Below are positions 1 through 7,801 of a DNA stretch of 64,000 bases, one piece after another. This DNA is from Hydrogenovibrio marinus. GTDB lineage: Bacteria; Pseudomonadota; Gammaproteobacteria; Thiomicrospirales; Thiomicrospiraceae. The notes below the pieces were generated by a model. That model was not told the DNA's origin. It worked only from the letters and a program-made list of their open reading frames with translations, and did no database searches. A program made the position numbers and the translations under genes. Every line of letters begins with the position of its first letter. Position 1 is the first letter of the stretch. The stretch covers positions 186,001 through 250,000 of the forward strand of contig NZ_AP020335.1 in the NCBI RefSeq assembly GCF_013340845.1. The letters are read 5' to 3'.

Positions 1-477
1 AGTACGACGACCGAAAGCTTTGACTGGGTATTTGACAGTCGTGGTCTAGGTGCCAAAACGGATGTGAAGGATTTGCGCGGCGTGCGAGGCGAAGTTTTCT
101 GGCTAGATGCCCCGGGCGTGAACATCTCGCGTCCGGTGCGTTTGATGCATCCGCGTTATCGCATTTATATCGTGCCTAGACCTGACAACCGTTATGTTGT
201 CGGGGCGACGGAAATTGAAAGTGAAGACAAAAGTCCAATGTCGGTGCGTTCCAGTTTGGAGCTGTTGTCCGCAGTTTATAGCGTGAACAGCGCGTTTGGC
301 GAGGCGCGTATCGTCAAGCAACTCACCAATTGTCGCCCGGCTTTGAAAGACAACTTGCCTCGCGTTGAGGTTGAGAAAGGGCTGACGAGGGTGAATGGTC
401 TGTATCGACACGGTTATCTGTTATCGCCAGCGATGGCGGAGCAGGCAATCAACCAAAGTTTCGGGGAATCTTTTTAA
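1..477 (+). CDS. thiO: Glycine oxidase ThiO, C-terminal part (5' truncated)
   Basis: The frame is open from base 1, so only the last ~158 codons are in the window; the FAD-binding N-terminus lies upstream. ThiO is a flavoprotein that oxidises glycine to the imine needed for the thiazole ring of thiamine. The visible part has the family's C-terminal signature: IYIVPRPDNRYVVGATEIES, then NCRPALKDNLPR and GLYRHGYLLSPAMAE. The stop shares one base with the thiS start (TAATG), which implies translational coupling. D-amino-acid oxidases share this fold, but thiS and thiG directly downstream make ThiO by far the best reading. Confidence 0.93.
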   Translation, partial: STTTESFDWVFDSRGLGAKTDVKDLRGVRGEVFWLDAPGVNISRPVRLMHPRYRIYIVPRPDNRYVVGATEIESEDKSPMSVRSSLELLSAVYSVNSAFGEARIVKQLTNCRPALKDNLPRVEVEKGLTRVNGLYRHGYLLSPAMAEQAINQSFGESF

Positions 478-692
478 TGGAAAAACAGCGCATAGAAGTG
501 GTTTTTAACGGGGATGCCATAGCATGCACCAACGGTGAAAGCCTATCTGGACTTCTACAGCAATTAGGTTATCAGCAAGGCGGCTTTGCGACGGCAATCA
601 ACAGCACGTTCGTGCCGCGTAGCGATTATGACAACACACAGTTACAACAGGGCGATACGATTGAAGTCGTCGCCCCCATGCAGGGAGGGTAA
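477..692 (+). CDS. thiS: Sulfur carrier protein ThiS
   Basis: This 71-residue ubiquitin-like protein ends in the diagnostic Gly-Gly, which is adenylated and thiocarboxylated to carry sulfur to ThiG. The length is normal for ThiS, and the end VVAPMQGG matches the family's VxxxxGG tail. It overlaps thiO by one base and is directly followed by thiG, as in many thiOSG operons. No thiF adenylyltransferase lies in the window, so activation must come from elsewhere. Confidence 0.95.
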   Translation: MEKQRIEVVFNGDAIACTNGESLSGLLQQLGYQQGGFATAINSTFVPRSDYDNTQLQQGDTIEVVAPMQGG

Positions 693-1493
693 GTGATGGA
701 GATGACACCTTGGCACATCGGCGGCAAAACGCTGAACAGCCGTTTATTGATCGGTTCGGCACTTTACCCTTCACCGCAGGTCATGCAAGAGTCCATTCGT
801 GCGTCGGGGGCGGGAATTGTGACCGTCTCTTTGCGTCGTCAGGCAGCGGGGGATGCCGCAGGGCAAACCTTCTGGCAACTGATTCGCGAATTGGATTTGG
901 CGATTTTGCCGAATACGGCAGGCTGTCACTCAGCGAAAGAGGCGATAACGACCGCGCAAATGGCACGGGAGGTTTTTCAGACCAACTGGATAAAACTGGA
1001 GGTGATTGGGGATGAATACAATCTACAACCTGATCCTTTTGAGTTGGTTAAAGCGGCGGAAGCACTTATCCAAGACGGTTTTGAGGTCTTTCCCTACACC
1101 ACTGACGACTTGGTGTTGGCCAAGCGTTTGGTGGAAGCGGGTTGTCGTATTCTGATGCCTTGGGGTTCACCTATCGGCTCAGGAAAAGGTCTGATGAACC
1201 CTTACAACCTGAAAGCGATTCGCGAGCGTTTTCCAGACTTGCAGTTGATTGTCGATGCCGGCATCGGCAAACCATCGGATGCGGTACAGGCAATGGAGTT
1301 GGGTTATGACGGTGTGTTACTGAACTCGGCAGTTGCCTTGGCGCAACAACCAGTGAAAATGGCATCGGCATTCCGCTCAGCGGTCGAAGCTGGACGTGCG
1401 GGTTATGAGGCGGGTGCGATGCCTGAGCGGGATTTTGCCTCGCCTTCTACGCCTGTGCTAGGAACACCGTTTTGGCATCAAGCTGAGAAGTAG
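693..1493 (+). CDS. thiG: Thiazole synthase ThiG
   Basis: ThiG condenses deoxyxylulose phosphate, dehydroglycine and ThiS-thiocarboxylate to the thiazole moiety of thiamine. The protein (about 265 aa) is a TIM barrel with family signatures: [12 protein letters not shown] near the N-terminus, [22 protein letters not shown] containing the Schiff-base lysine region, [15 protein letters not shown], and [18 protein letters not shown] followed by [13 protein letters not shown] at 693 or ATG at 696 can serve as start; the GGAGGG at 684-689, at the end of thiS, is the ribosome site. A strong inverted-repeat terminator follows directly. Confidence 0.96.
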   Translation: MMEMTPWHIGGKTLNSRLLIGSALYPSPQVMQESIRASGAGIVTVSLRRQAAGDAAGQTFWQLIRELDLAILPNTAGCHSAKEAITTAQMAREVFQTNWIKLEVIGDEYNLQPDPFELVKAAEALIQDGFEVFPYTTDDLVLAKRLVEAGCRILMPWGSPIGSGKGLMNPYNLKAIRERFPDLQLIVDAGIGKPSDAVQAMELGYDGVLLNSAVALAQQPVKMASAFRSAVEAGRAGYEAGAMPERDFASPSTPVLGTPFWHQAEK

Positions 1494-1508
1494 TTGGGAA
1501 TGGGGATT

Positions 1509-1558
1509 AAAATCTGCCAGGTTGGGGCAGTGATAAACACCCAACCTGGCAGTTTTTT
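1509..1558. terminator. Terminator hairpin made of two inverted copies of the dispersed 19-nt repeat
   Basis: A plus-oriented copy of AAAATCTGCCAGGTTGGGG (1509-1527) and a minus-oriented copy (about 1540-1557) form a long stem, CTGCCAGGTTGGG paired with CCCAACCTGGCAG. The second arm is followed by seven T. This has the form of an intrinsic terminator after thiG and would separate thiOSG from thiED. It is one of nine loci with this repeat in the window. Confidence 0.8.
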
Positions 1559-1571
1559 TGGATTTTGATTG

Positions 1572-2252
1572 ATGACTTTAAAAGCTTTTCCAAGTTGCGG
1601 TGTGATGCCGCTGGGTATTTATCCTTTGGTGGATAGAGCGGCAAAATTGCGCCCATTGTTTGAAAACGGTATTACCACGGCGCAACTGCGCATCAAGGAT
1701 TTGGTGGGCACAGCTTTGAGTGATGAAGTCCGCCAAGCGGTAACCCTTGCTCGCATATACCATGCTCGATTGTTCATCAACGATGCTTGGCGGGAAGCGA
1801 TTGTCTGTAAAGCGTATGGTGTACACTTGGGGCAGGAAGACTGTGAAGCGCTTGATGACACAGATTGGCGCACATTACGAGCGTCAGGTTTGCGGTTGGG
1901 TATCAGCACTCACACCCAAAACGAAATGACGTTTGCGTTGTCGGTCAAACCTTCTTATATGGCAATCGGTCCGGTGTTTGAAACTCGCAGTAAACAGCTG
2001 GACTATGAAACAACCGGCTTGCCGCGCTTATCAGAATGGGTAGCGGGTCTCGCCAATCAAGGAGAGAGGATTCCTGTGGTTGCAATCGGCGGCATTGATG
2101 CTACCAATTTGACCGAGGTCGTTAAGAGCGGTGTACAGGGCATAGCGATGATTGGCGGCGTGCAGGTTTCTGCAACAGATGCCAGTATTGATGTTGGTAA
2201 AGTGCGACAGTTGAATGAATTGTTTCAAACTGCATGGAAGGAGAATCAGTGA
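1572..2252 (+). CDS. thiE: Thiamine phosphate synthase ThiE
   Basis: ThiE joins hydroxymethylpyrimidine diphosphate and thiazole phosphate to thiamine phosphate. The ~226-residue TIM barrel shows QLRIKD, LFINDAWREA, GVHLGQED, LGISTHTQNE, the phosphate-loop region GPVFETRSKQ, and VVAIGGIDATN. In most ThiE proteins the corresponding loop reads GPIFPTxTK, so this one is slightly divergent. A TTG lies just before ATG 1572, which I prefer as start. The stop overlaps the probable thiD start by four bases. Confidence 0.92.
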   Translation: MTLKAFPSCGVMPLGIYPLVDRAAKLRPLFENGITTAQLRIKDLVGTALSDEVRQAVTLARIYHARLFINDAWREAIVCKAYGVHLGQEDCEALDDTDWRTLRASGLRLGISTHTQNEMTFALSVKPSYMAIGPVFETRSKQLDYETTGLPRLSEWVAGLANQGERIPVVAIGGIDATNLTEVVKSGVQGIAMIGGVQVSATDASIDVGKVRQLNELFQTAWKENQ

Positions 2253-3055
2253 ATAAAACGCCTGTTGTGTTGACGATTGCCGGTTCTGACCCTTATGGCG
2301 GCGCGGGGATTCAGGTCGATGCCAAAACCATCCATGCGCTTGGCGGTTATGCGCTGAGTGTGCCGACAGCGTTGACTTCGCAAAACTCACAAGGGGTGTC
2401 GGATGTGTTTGCGCCCCCCATCGCTGTGCTGGAAAATCAGGTGTCTGCCTTGCTGGACGACATGCAGGTGGATGCCGTCAAAATCGGCATGTTGGCAAGC
2501 GCTGAGATTGTTTCTTGTGTAGCAAGATTGATTGATCGCTATGCCTTGAAAAACGTGGTGTTGGACACGGTATTGGTCAGCTCCAGCGGTAAGGATTTGC
2601 TAGCGCTCGATGCTTTGGATATTTTGAAAGCCGAGCTTTTTCCCCGTGCCGATGTTATTACGCCCAATCTGCCGGAATTGAATCGATTATTGAATACCGA
2701 TTATCAAGGGCTCGCCGAGGAAATGGATGAAATCGGCGAGCAACTCTGGCGCATGAATGTCAAAGCGGCGGTCATCAAAGGTGGGCATTCCGCAACCGAC
2801 AGTTGTACCGACTATGTGCTGCAATCCGATAGCACGCCGGAAGCTTTATTTGCGGCTAGGGTACAAACTTCACATACGCACGGCACCGGTTGTGTGCTGT
2901 CTTCTGCCATTGCTACTGGGTTGGCAAAAGGCCATGCGCTGAGCGACAGCGCCCACATAGCCAAAGCATTCCTCACCGAGAAGCTGAAGGCGTCAGACTC
3001 TCTTAAACTTTCTTATCATCAGCTTAGCGATAATAGACGGGAACCGATTTTATAA
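2249..3055 (+). CDS. thiD: Hydroxymethylpyrimidine/phosphomethylpyrimidine kinase ThiD
   Basis: ThiD phosphorylates HMP twice to give HMP-PP for ThiE. The ribokinase fold is clear: VVLTIAGSDPYGGAGIQVD at the N-terminus, ALTSQNSQGV, AVKIGMLAS, ITPNLPELNRLL, and the anion-hole end HTHGTGCVLSSAIA. The frame opens at ATG 2234 inside thiE, but GTG 2249 sits at the right distance behind GGAAGGAGA (2236-2244) and starts where family members start. It overlaps the thiE stop (GTGA). Confidence 0.94.
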   Translation: MNKTPVVLTIAGSDPYGGAGIQVDAKTIHALGGYALSVPTALTSQNSQGVSDVFAPPIAVLENQVSALLDDMQVDAVKIGMLASAEIVSCVARLIDRYALKNVVLDTVLVSSSGKDLLALDALDILKAELFPRADVITPNLPELNRLLNTDYQGLAEEMDEIGEQLWRMNVKAAVIKGGHSATDSCTDYVLQSDSTPEALFAARVQTSHTHGTGCVLSSAIATGLAKGHALSDSAHIAKAFLTEKLKASDSLKLSYHQLSDNRREPIL

Positions 3056-3078
3056 AACACATAAAACTGGGAAAGAGA

Positions 3079-3414
3079 ATGAAAACACCTGCAATGAAAT
3101 TCGTATTGTCGTTTATTGTTTTGTTGATGCTGGGCTCTTTAACCGCCTGTTCTTCCACCGAGAGTGATCCGGGGCCATTGAAAGGCAAGTGGCAAGTTAG
3201 CGGGATTGTCGACACGGTGATGGTTTTCCGCAAGGGTGAAACTGAAACCAATAAGATTGTTGAGAAATGCAGCTATAAGGTCGAAGGTAGTAAGGTCATG
3301 GTCACCTACCAGAGCGGTATGGCGAAAGGGCTGACCCAAACCTATCTTTTCCTTGATAAGAACACCGTCGAATCGCCATTGGGCAAAATGACACGCATCA
3401 AAGACTCAGACTAA
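3079..3414 (+). CDS. Small lipoprotein of unknown function
   Basis: A 111-residue protein with a type II signal peptide: a hydrophobic segment at residues 8-22 and the lipobox LTAC, so the mature protein starts at a cysteine near residue 24. The rest is hydrophilic, with short predicted beta strands (GKWQVSGI, CSYKVEGSKVMVTY, QTYLFLDKNTVES), like the small lipocalin-type repeats of exported lipoproteins. GGGAAAGAG precedes the ATG. It lies between thiD and the TPP riboswitch on the same strand, but nothing in the sequence ties it to thiamine. I do not recognise a named family. Confidence 0.8.
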   Translation: MKTPAMKFVLSFIVLLMLGSLTACSSTESDPGPLKGKWQVSGIVDTVMVFRKGETETNKIVEKCSYKVEGSKVMVTYQSGMAKGLTQTYLFLDKNTVESPLGKMTRIKDSD

Positions 3415-3428
3415 GCTTCTGCGCTTTC

Positions 3429-3447
3429 CCCCAACTTGGTAGATTTT
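3429..3447 (-). repeat. Single copy of the dispersed 19-nt repeat
   Basis: CCCCAACTTGGTAGATTTT differs from the minus-oriented unit CCCCAACCTGGTAGATTTT (seen at 9349 and 53387) by one C-to-T change apart from the last bases. It lies 14 nt after the lipoprotein stop. I see no inverted partner, so it should not form the long hairpin seen at other intergenic loci. Confidence 0.6.
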
Positions 3448-3457
3448 GTCAGGTTCT

Positions 3458-3486
3458 TTGCATTTAGGGGAAAAGCGCTCTATAAT
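3458..3486 (+). promoter_or_regulatory. Sigma-70 promoter for the thiamine uptake transcript
   Basis: TTGCAT (3458-3463), a 17-nt spacer and a perfect TATAAT (3481-3486). Transcription would begin near 3493, about 45 nt before the TPP riboswitch, so the aptamer would be fully contained in the leader RNA. Confidence 0.7.
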
Positions 3487-3535
3487 GCGCCAACTTATTG
3501 ATATTTCAATCAATCCAATAAATACACAAATTTGA

Positions 3536-3637
3536 ATGCCGAGGGGCGGTCTTCCCGAATAATGAATGGGATGTACCTGAGATCCGAAAGGAGACCCTTG
3601 AACCTGATCCAGGTAATACTGGCGTAGGAACGGGCAG
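3536..3637 (+). ncRNA. TPP riboswitch (THI element)
   Basis: The conserved THI-box blocks occur in order: CTGAGA (3577-3582), ACCCTTGAACCTGATC (ending 3609) and GGTAATACTGGCGTAGGAA (3612-3630), closed by TGCC (3537-3540) pairing with GGCA (3633-3636). This is the thiamine diphosphate aptamer. It precedes a TonB-dependent receptor, a small thiamine-binding-type protein and a PnuC-family permease, so it should shut down thiamine uptake when TPP is abundant. Confidence 0.95.
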
Positions 3638-3673
3638 CACATCCAAAAACACGCGTGAATGCGTGTCTTTGCC

Positions 3674-3701
3674 GCTTCCTGTTCATAAAAACTAAGGAAG
3701 C
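3674..3701 (+). promoter_or_regulatory. Shine-Dalgarno sequestering hairpin of the TPP riboswitch
   Basis: GCTTCCT (3674-3680) is fully complementary to AGGAAGC (3695-3701), which holds the ribosome binding site of the receptor gene starting at GTG 3706. The 14-nt loop is A-rich. There is no T-tract, so control is more likely translational than by termination. GGAA at 3627-3630 in the last aptamer block could pair with TTCC at 3676-3679 as an anti-sequestor; that switch is inferred. A separate small hairpin, ACACGC/GCGTGT, lies at 3649-3666. Confidence 0.6.
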
Positions 3702-3705
3702 TTTG

Positions 3706-5811
3706 GTGAAATTCCGCAACACAAAATCGTTTATCAAACATCTAGTCCCGTTATTGTCTTTGACCGTTCTGGCGAATACCGCTCAGGCTGAAGATAAAGC
3801 TCATTCATCCGAAACCAAGTTGGCACCTGTTACCGTACAAGCCGATTTACGTGGTGCGGAAGAAAGCAAACTGCCGGTGAGTACCACGGTGATGGATGCG
3901 GCGAACTTGCAGGATAGAGGTGCGAACCAGTTGGAAGATGTCTTGTTGCAAACGCCAAATGTCAACTTTGCCGGGCAGGATGCGCGTGCCAAGCACATCC
4001 AGATTCGCGGTATGGGTGAGCGTGACGATTACACTGGTGCGCCGAACCCAAGCGTAGGCTTGGCGATTGATGGTATCGATTTCAGTGGTATTGGCATGAT
4101 CTCCAATCTGTTTGATGTCAAGCAAGTGGAAGTGTTGCGCGGCCCGCAAAGCACGCGTTACGGCGATACCGCCATTGCCGGTTTAATCAATATTCAAACC
4201 AATGATCCTACGCCTTACCAAGAGAACATGATCGAAACCTCTATTGGTAACGGCAGCCTGACCGAAGTCGGTTTGATGACCAGTGGCCCTTTTTCGGATA
4301 AAAAAGACAGCCCGCAGTATCGTGTCGCCATCCAAAAACACTATGACAATGGTTTCCGAGACAATGTTTATTTGCATCGTGATGATACTAATAAGCATGA
4401 TGAATTGAATGTGCGCGGTAAACTGCGATTCTTTCCAACCGAGAAATCACAGTTGGATTTGACTCTGTTGCATGCTGATTACAACGATGGTTATGACGCT
4501 TGGTCATTGAACAATACACTCACGACGCTGTCGGATCAGCCAGGTAAAGACACTCAAAGAACACACGCCGGCGCGATTAAGTATCAGTATTTTGGACAAG
4601 TGGCGACCTTAACGAGTACCACAACCGCGGCGAACTCCGACATGATTTACAGCTACGATCAGGACTGGACGTACAAAGGCTATTACTCAACGCCGTTTAC
4701 TGGAACTTTTAAAGACGCCAAAAACCGCAGCAGCTTCTCACAAGAACTACGTTGGGTGTCGCAACCGAATGCGAGAATTTTCAATAAATCGACCGATTGG
4801 TTGTTCGGTGTCTTTGCTTCGCGCTTGGAAGAGAAAAACAAAATCGACAGTGATTTCAACGATAACGGAACCCAGTACCCTTGGCATGTGACTTCTAAGT
4901 ACGAAGTGAACAAGTTCGCGGGATTTGGGCAGTTGGACACACATTTTTCATCGAAGACTGTGCTGACGACTGGTGTGCGTTTGGAGCATCACGAGTCCAA
5001 ATTCAACAGTACCGATGGTGACAGCTTCAAGCCGAATGAAAATCTAGTTGGCGCCAACATCAGTTTGACGCAAACCCTCACACAGCATCAGTCGGCGTAC
5101 GTTTCGGTGGCAAGAGGTTACAAGGCAGGAGGGTTCAACCCAGGTCTGCCGACCAACAAAAAATATTTGACCTACTATAAAACCGAAACGGCGATGAATT
5201 ATGAAATAGGTCATCGTATGAATTTGGCAAACAACCGTTTGAAAACTCAATTTGATGTCTTCTATATGGACAGACAAAATCCGCAATTCGATGGTTATAC
5301 CTACATCGGTTCCAACTATGTGTTTTATACCGAAAACTTCGACAAAGCCACCAACTACGGCTTGGAAGGTCAGTTGGATTGGCAGGTTAACGATCAGTGG
5401 AAAACCTTTGCCAACCTAGGCTTATTGAACACCACGGTGAAAGGCAGTTCTTCATCCGGCGCTTTCACCATTGACGGTCGTCAGCAACCGCATGCGCCGA
5501 ATTATCAGTTCCTATTGGGTGGACAATACCGAAGCCATGGCTATGTCGCGCGTTTGGAATACACGGGAATGGATGCGTTTTATTTCAGTAACTCCAACAA
5601 TGCACGTTCCAAGCCGTACCAAATCGTCAATGCTCGTGTCGGTTATGAAACAAAAAGCTGGGACGCGACTCTGTGGGTGAAAAACTTGACGGATGAGCGT
5701 TATGCGACCAGAGGATTCTTCTTCGGAAATGATCCGACTTGGACAAACAAAAAATATATTCGTTTGGGTGATCCAAGAAGTTTTGGTATCACGACGCACG
5801 TTTATTTTTAA
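3706..5811 (+). CDS. TonB-dependent outer membrane receptor, probably for thiamine or a precursor
   Basis: A 701-residue outer membrane receptor. A signal peptide (about residues 1-28, ending LANTAQA) is followed by a TonB-box-like stretch (KLAPVTVQAD), a plug domain with IQIRGMGERDDYTG and VEVLRGPQSTRYGDTAIAGLINIQT, then a beta barrel ending in aromatic HVYF. GTG 3706 is chosen because it follows the sequestered AAGGAAG site and begins at the signal peptide; upstream in-frame codons lie inside the leader RNA. The TPP riboswitch points to thiamine, its phosphates or HMP as substrate. Energy would come from TonB-ExbBD, not seen here. Confidence 0.9.
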   Translation: MKFRNTKSFIKHLVPLLSLTVLANTAQAEDKAHSSETKLAPVTVQADLRGAEESKLPVSTTVMDAANLQDRGANQLEDVLLQTPNVNFAGQDARAKHIQIRGMGERDDYTGAPNPSVGLAIDGIDFSGIGMISNLFDVKQVEVLRGPQSTRYGDTAIAGLINIQTNDPTPYQENMIETSIGNGSLTEVGLMTSGPFSDKKDSPQYRVAIQKHYDNGFRDNVYLHRDDTNKHDELNVRGKLRFFPTEKSQLDLTLLHADYNDGYDAWSLNNTLTTLSDQPGKDTQRTHAGAIKYQYFGQVATLTSTTTAANSDMIYSYDQDWTYKGYYSTPFTGTFKDAKNRSSFSQELRWVSQPNARIFNKSTDWLFGVFASRLEEKNKIDSDFNDNGTQYPWHVTSKYEVNKFAGFGQLDTHFSSKTVLTTGVRLEHHESKFNSTDGDSFKPNENLVGANISLTQTLTQHQSAYVSVARGYKAGGFNPGLPTNKKYLTYYKTETAMNYEIGHRMNLANNRLKTQFDVFYMDRQNPQFDGYTYIGSNYVFYTENFDKATNYGLEGQLDWQVNDQWKTFANLGLLNTTVKGSSSSGAFTIDGRQQPHAPNYQFLLGGQYRSHGYVARLEYTGMDAFYFSNSNNARSKPYQIVNARVGYETKSWDATLWVKNLTDERYATRGFFFGNDPTWTNKKYIRLGDPRSFGITTHVYF

Positions 5812-5824
5812 TTGAGGAAACGTC

Positions 5825-6097
5825 ATGCAAGCATCTATTGAAATTTCTATGTATCCTTTGCAGGAAGACTACTGCCAGCCGATTATCGACTTTATCGATC
5901 GTTTGGAAACGCATAGTGAGATCCGTGTTGCACGTAACGCCATGAGTACGCAGGTGTTTGGGGAGTTTCGTACCCTGATGTCGATGATGACCGAAGAAGT
6001 CGAAGCGGTATTGGCAACACAGCCGAAAACGGTCTTTGTCCTGAAATTAATCGGTACCGACCGCTCCAAGGCGCGTATCGATGCCTGTAGCGAATAA
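5825..6097 (+). CDS. Small thiamine-binding-type protein (YkoF/DUF77-like)
   Basis: A 90-residue protein without a signal peptide, starting 14 nt after the receptor stop with GAGGAAACGTC before the ATG. The pattern ASIEISMYPLQEDY, then a helix, VARNAMSTQVFGEF and VFVLKLIGTDR is like the ferredoxin-like fold of the small thiamine/HMP-binding YkoF and MTH1187 families. Its place in a TPP-controlled operon between receptor and permease supports thiamine or HMP binding in the cytoplasm. The family call rests on pattern and context only. Confidence 0.65.
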   Translation: MQASIEISMYPLQEDYCQPIIDFIDRLETHSEIRVARNAMSTQVFGEFRTLMSMMTEEVEAVLATQPKTVFVLKLIGTDRSKARIDACSE

Positions 6098-6103
6098 CCC
6101 AAG

Positions 6104-6733
6104 ATGTCATTCATAGATCAAGTTATCCAGTCGGCTCAAGCCATGTCCGGTTGGGAAGCTATTGCAACTTTGTTGGGCTTGGCTTATTTGTATCTGGCGA
6201 TTAAAGAATCCATTTGGGCATGGCCTTGTGCTTTTGTCAGCACGTTGATCTATACCGTGATTTTTTGGGAAGGTCAGTTGCCGTTGCAATCGGGATTGAA
6301 CGCTTATTATCTTGCGATGGCTGTGTATGGTTTTTGGCTGTGGCGCCGTCCGAAATCCGAGGAATACAGTGTGGCCATTCACCGTTTGAGTTTCCGTTGG
6401 CACTTGGCCTTAATTGGTTCGGGAGTGGTGATCAGCATACTGCTTGCCGATTATCTGCAGGCGACCCATTTCTCCAAGCTGCCTTATCTGGATGCGGGGG
6501 TGATGGTGTTCTCGGTATTGACGACTATACTGATGGCTCGTAAGGTGTTAGAAAACTGGCTCTATTGGATAGTGGTCGATGGTGTAGCCATCTTTCTTTA
6601 TGCGCAAACCGGTTTCTATTTCACCATGGTGCTGATGGCGGCGTATGTCGTGATGGTGATTATTGGCTTTTTCGAGTGGCGCCAACTCTACCGACAAGCG
6701 CCTACGTCTGAGGCGGATGTCAGTACCCAGTGA
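6104..6733 (+). CDS. pnuT: PnuC-family permease, probably thiamine transporter PnuT
   Basis: A 209-residue integral membrane protein with about seven hydrophobic segments. It carries the PnuC-family pattern: SIWAWPCAFVSTLIY near the start, YYLAMAVYGFWLWRR in the middle, and ENWLYWIVVDGVAIFLY with GFFEWRQLYR at the end. PnuC proteins import nicotinamide riboside, PnuT relatives thiamine; the riboswitch makes thiamine the likely substrate. The transporters are facilitators that rely on trapping by a kinase. The 3' end overlaps the convergent kinase-like gene by 14 bases. Confidence 0.88.
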   Translation: MSFIDQVIQSAQAMSGWEAIATLLGLAYLYLAIKESIWAWPCAFVSTLIYTVIFWEGQLPLQSGLNAYYLAMAVYGFWLWRRPKSEEYSVAIHRLSFRWHLALIGSGVVISILLADYLQATHFSKLPYLDAGVMVFSVLTTILMARKVLENWLYWIVVDGVAIFLYAQTGFYFTMVLMAAYVVMVIIGFFEWRQLYRQAPTSEADVSTQ

Positions 6734-7688
6734 TATTGAACAGCTTGGGTTGTTTCATCCAAGCTTCATAGTCGGTCGAGCCGAGCACATTCATCATATA
6801 GAGTAATGTGCGATAGACGTCACGCACTTCAGTCAGGTCTGGCACGGGTAGAAACTGCGTATATTCCTTCAAGAAAACTTCAGCTTGAACCGGTGTCAGC
6901 AAGTATTCCAACAGCACCCATTCCATCTCTCTTGGGCCATAGACGATGGCGTCCAAATCTGTCAGCGCGAAAAGCCGATCCTTTTTGGTCAGAAATTGAT
7001 CCCAGCGTAAATCCGGCATGATGAGGCAGAATTCGTCGATTTGAAAAGTGTTTTCAATCTGATTCAACAAGCGCTGGCGTGTAAACTCGGGAATCTCCGG
7101 GAACTTATCCATGTATTTCGCTAGGATGCGCTTGAGATGGCTAGGCCAGTCATGCAAACTCGGCGCGATGGGTTCGTCAATAGAGCCGAAATGGTCCGAG
7201 GTGGTCAAGTGCATGCAAGCGGTGTGTTTGGCGAGATCCTGCACCATTTCATGCGTGACTTCTGTAGAGACCTTGCCTTCCAGGAAGTAGACCTGGGTGA
7301 TATAGAGTGCAGGTTGTTTGGGTTTGTCAGGGTCAGCGGGTTCGATAATCTGTTGTTTCAGGGTTGGAATGGTGAGCGGACTGATTTCCTTAATCAAAGG
7401 ATAGATTGCATAGAAACAGGCGGTCTGTGCAATCAACCCGGCATTGAAACAGTCGTTCATCAATTGCCAGAACGCATTGTTCTTCAGTGCATTGGTTCGC
7501 AGCACCTTGACCACGCAAGACGGTGACGTCACTTCTGGTTCTTGGATGACATAAATGTCGTGACTGCTGTCCTCAAAATGATTTTCCAAGTGACGAATGT
7601 CGGCACCTTTCGGCAACTCAAGGAGCTTGGCAAGCTGCTTGTCCGTGAGTCTTGGGTGGGTGTCTTGCTTGTGTTTTTGAGTAGGCAT
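6720..7688 (-). CDS. APH-fold kinase-like protein, possible thiamine kinase
   Basis: A 322-residue protein with an aminoglycoside-phosphotransferase layout: an N-lobe with VVKVLR as the candidate ATP lysine strand, and a C-lobe with LIMPDLRWDQFL then LFALTDLDAIVYGPREMEWVLLEYLL, which align with the catalytic HGDxxxxN and IDxE/DxD regions. The usual catalytic-loop histidine is absent (MPDLRWDQ), so activity is uncertain. APH-fold kinases include choline and thiamine kinases. The gene converges on pnuT with a 14-base overlap; a thiamine-trapping kinase would fit the context but is only inference. Confidence 0.7.
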   Translation of the reverse strand: MPTQKHKQDTHPRLTDKQLAKLLELPKGADIRHLENHFEDSSHDIYVIQEPEVTSPSCVVKVLRTNALKNNAFWQLMNDCFNAGLIAQTACFYAIYPLIKEISPLTIPTLKQQIIEPADPDKPKQPALYITQVYFLEGKVSTEVTHEMVQDLAKHTACMHLTTSDHFGSIDEPIAPSLHDWPSHLKRILAKYMDKFPEIPEFTRQRLLNQIENTFQIDEFCLIMPDLRWDQFLTKKDRLFALTDLDAIVYGPREMEWVLLEYLLTPVQAEVFLKEYTQFLPVPDLTEVRDVYRTLLYMMNVLGSTDYEAWMKQPKLFNITGY

Positions 7689-7801
7689 AGGACTGTAGAA
7701 TCGAGTGGTAGATACCCAATTCTACAGGGATTGCGTGATAGGATTCAACTTATCCTATGAAACGCATAGCAACAAACAGGTGAATTATTTGTTCTGTCTG
7801 G

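Noticed and set aside
3655-3705. Extended N-terminus of the TonB-dependent receptor
   Set aside because: It would start inside the riboswitch expression platform; GTG 3706 has the ribosome site and gives a clean signal peptide.
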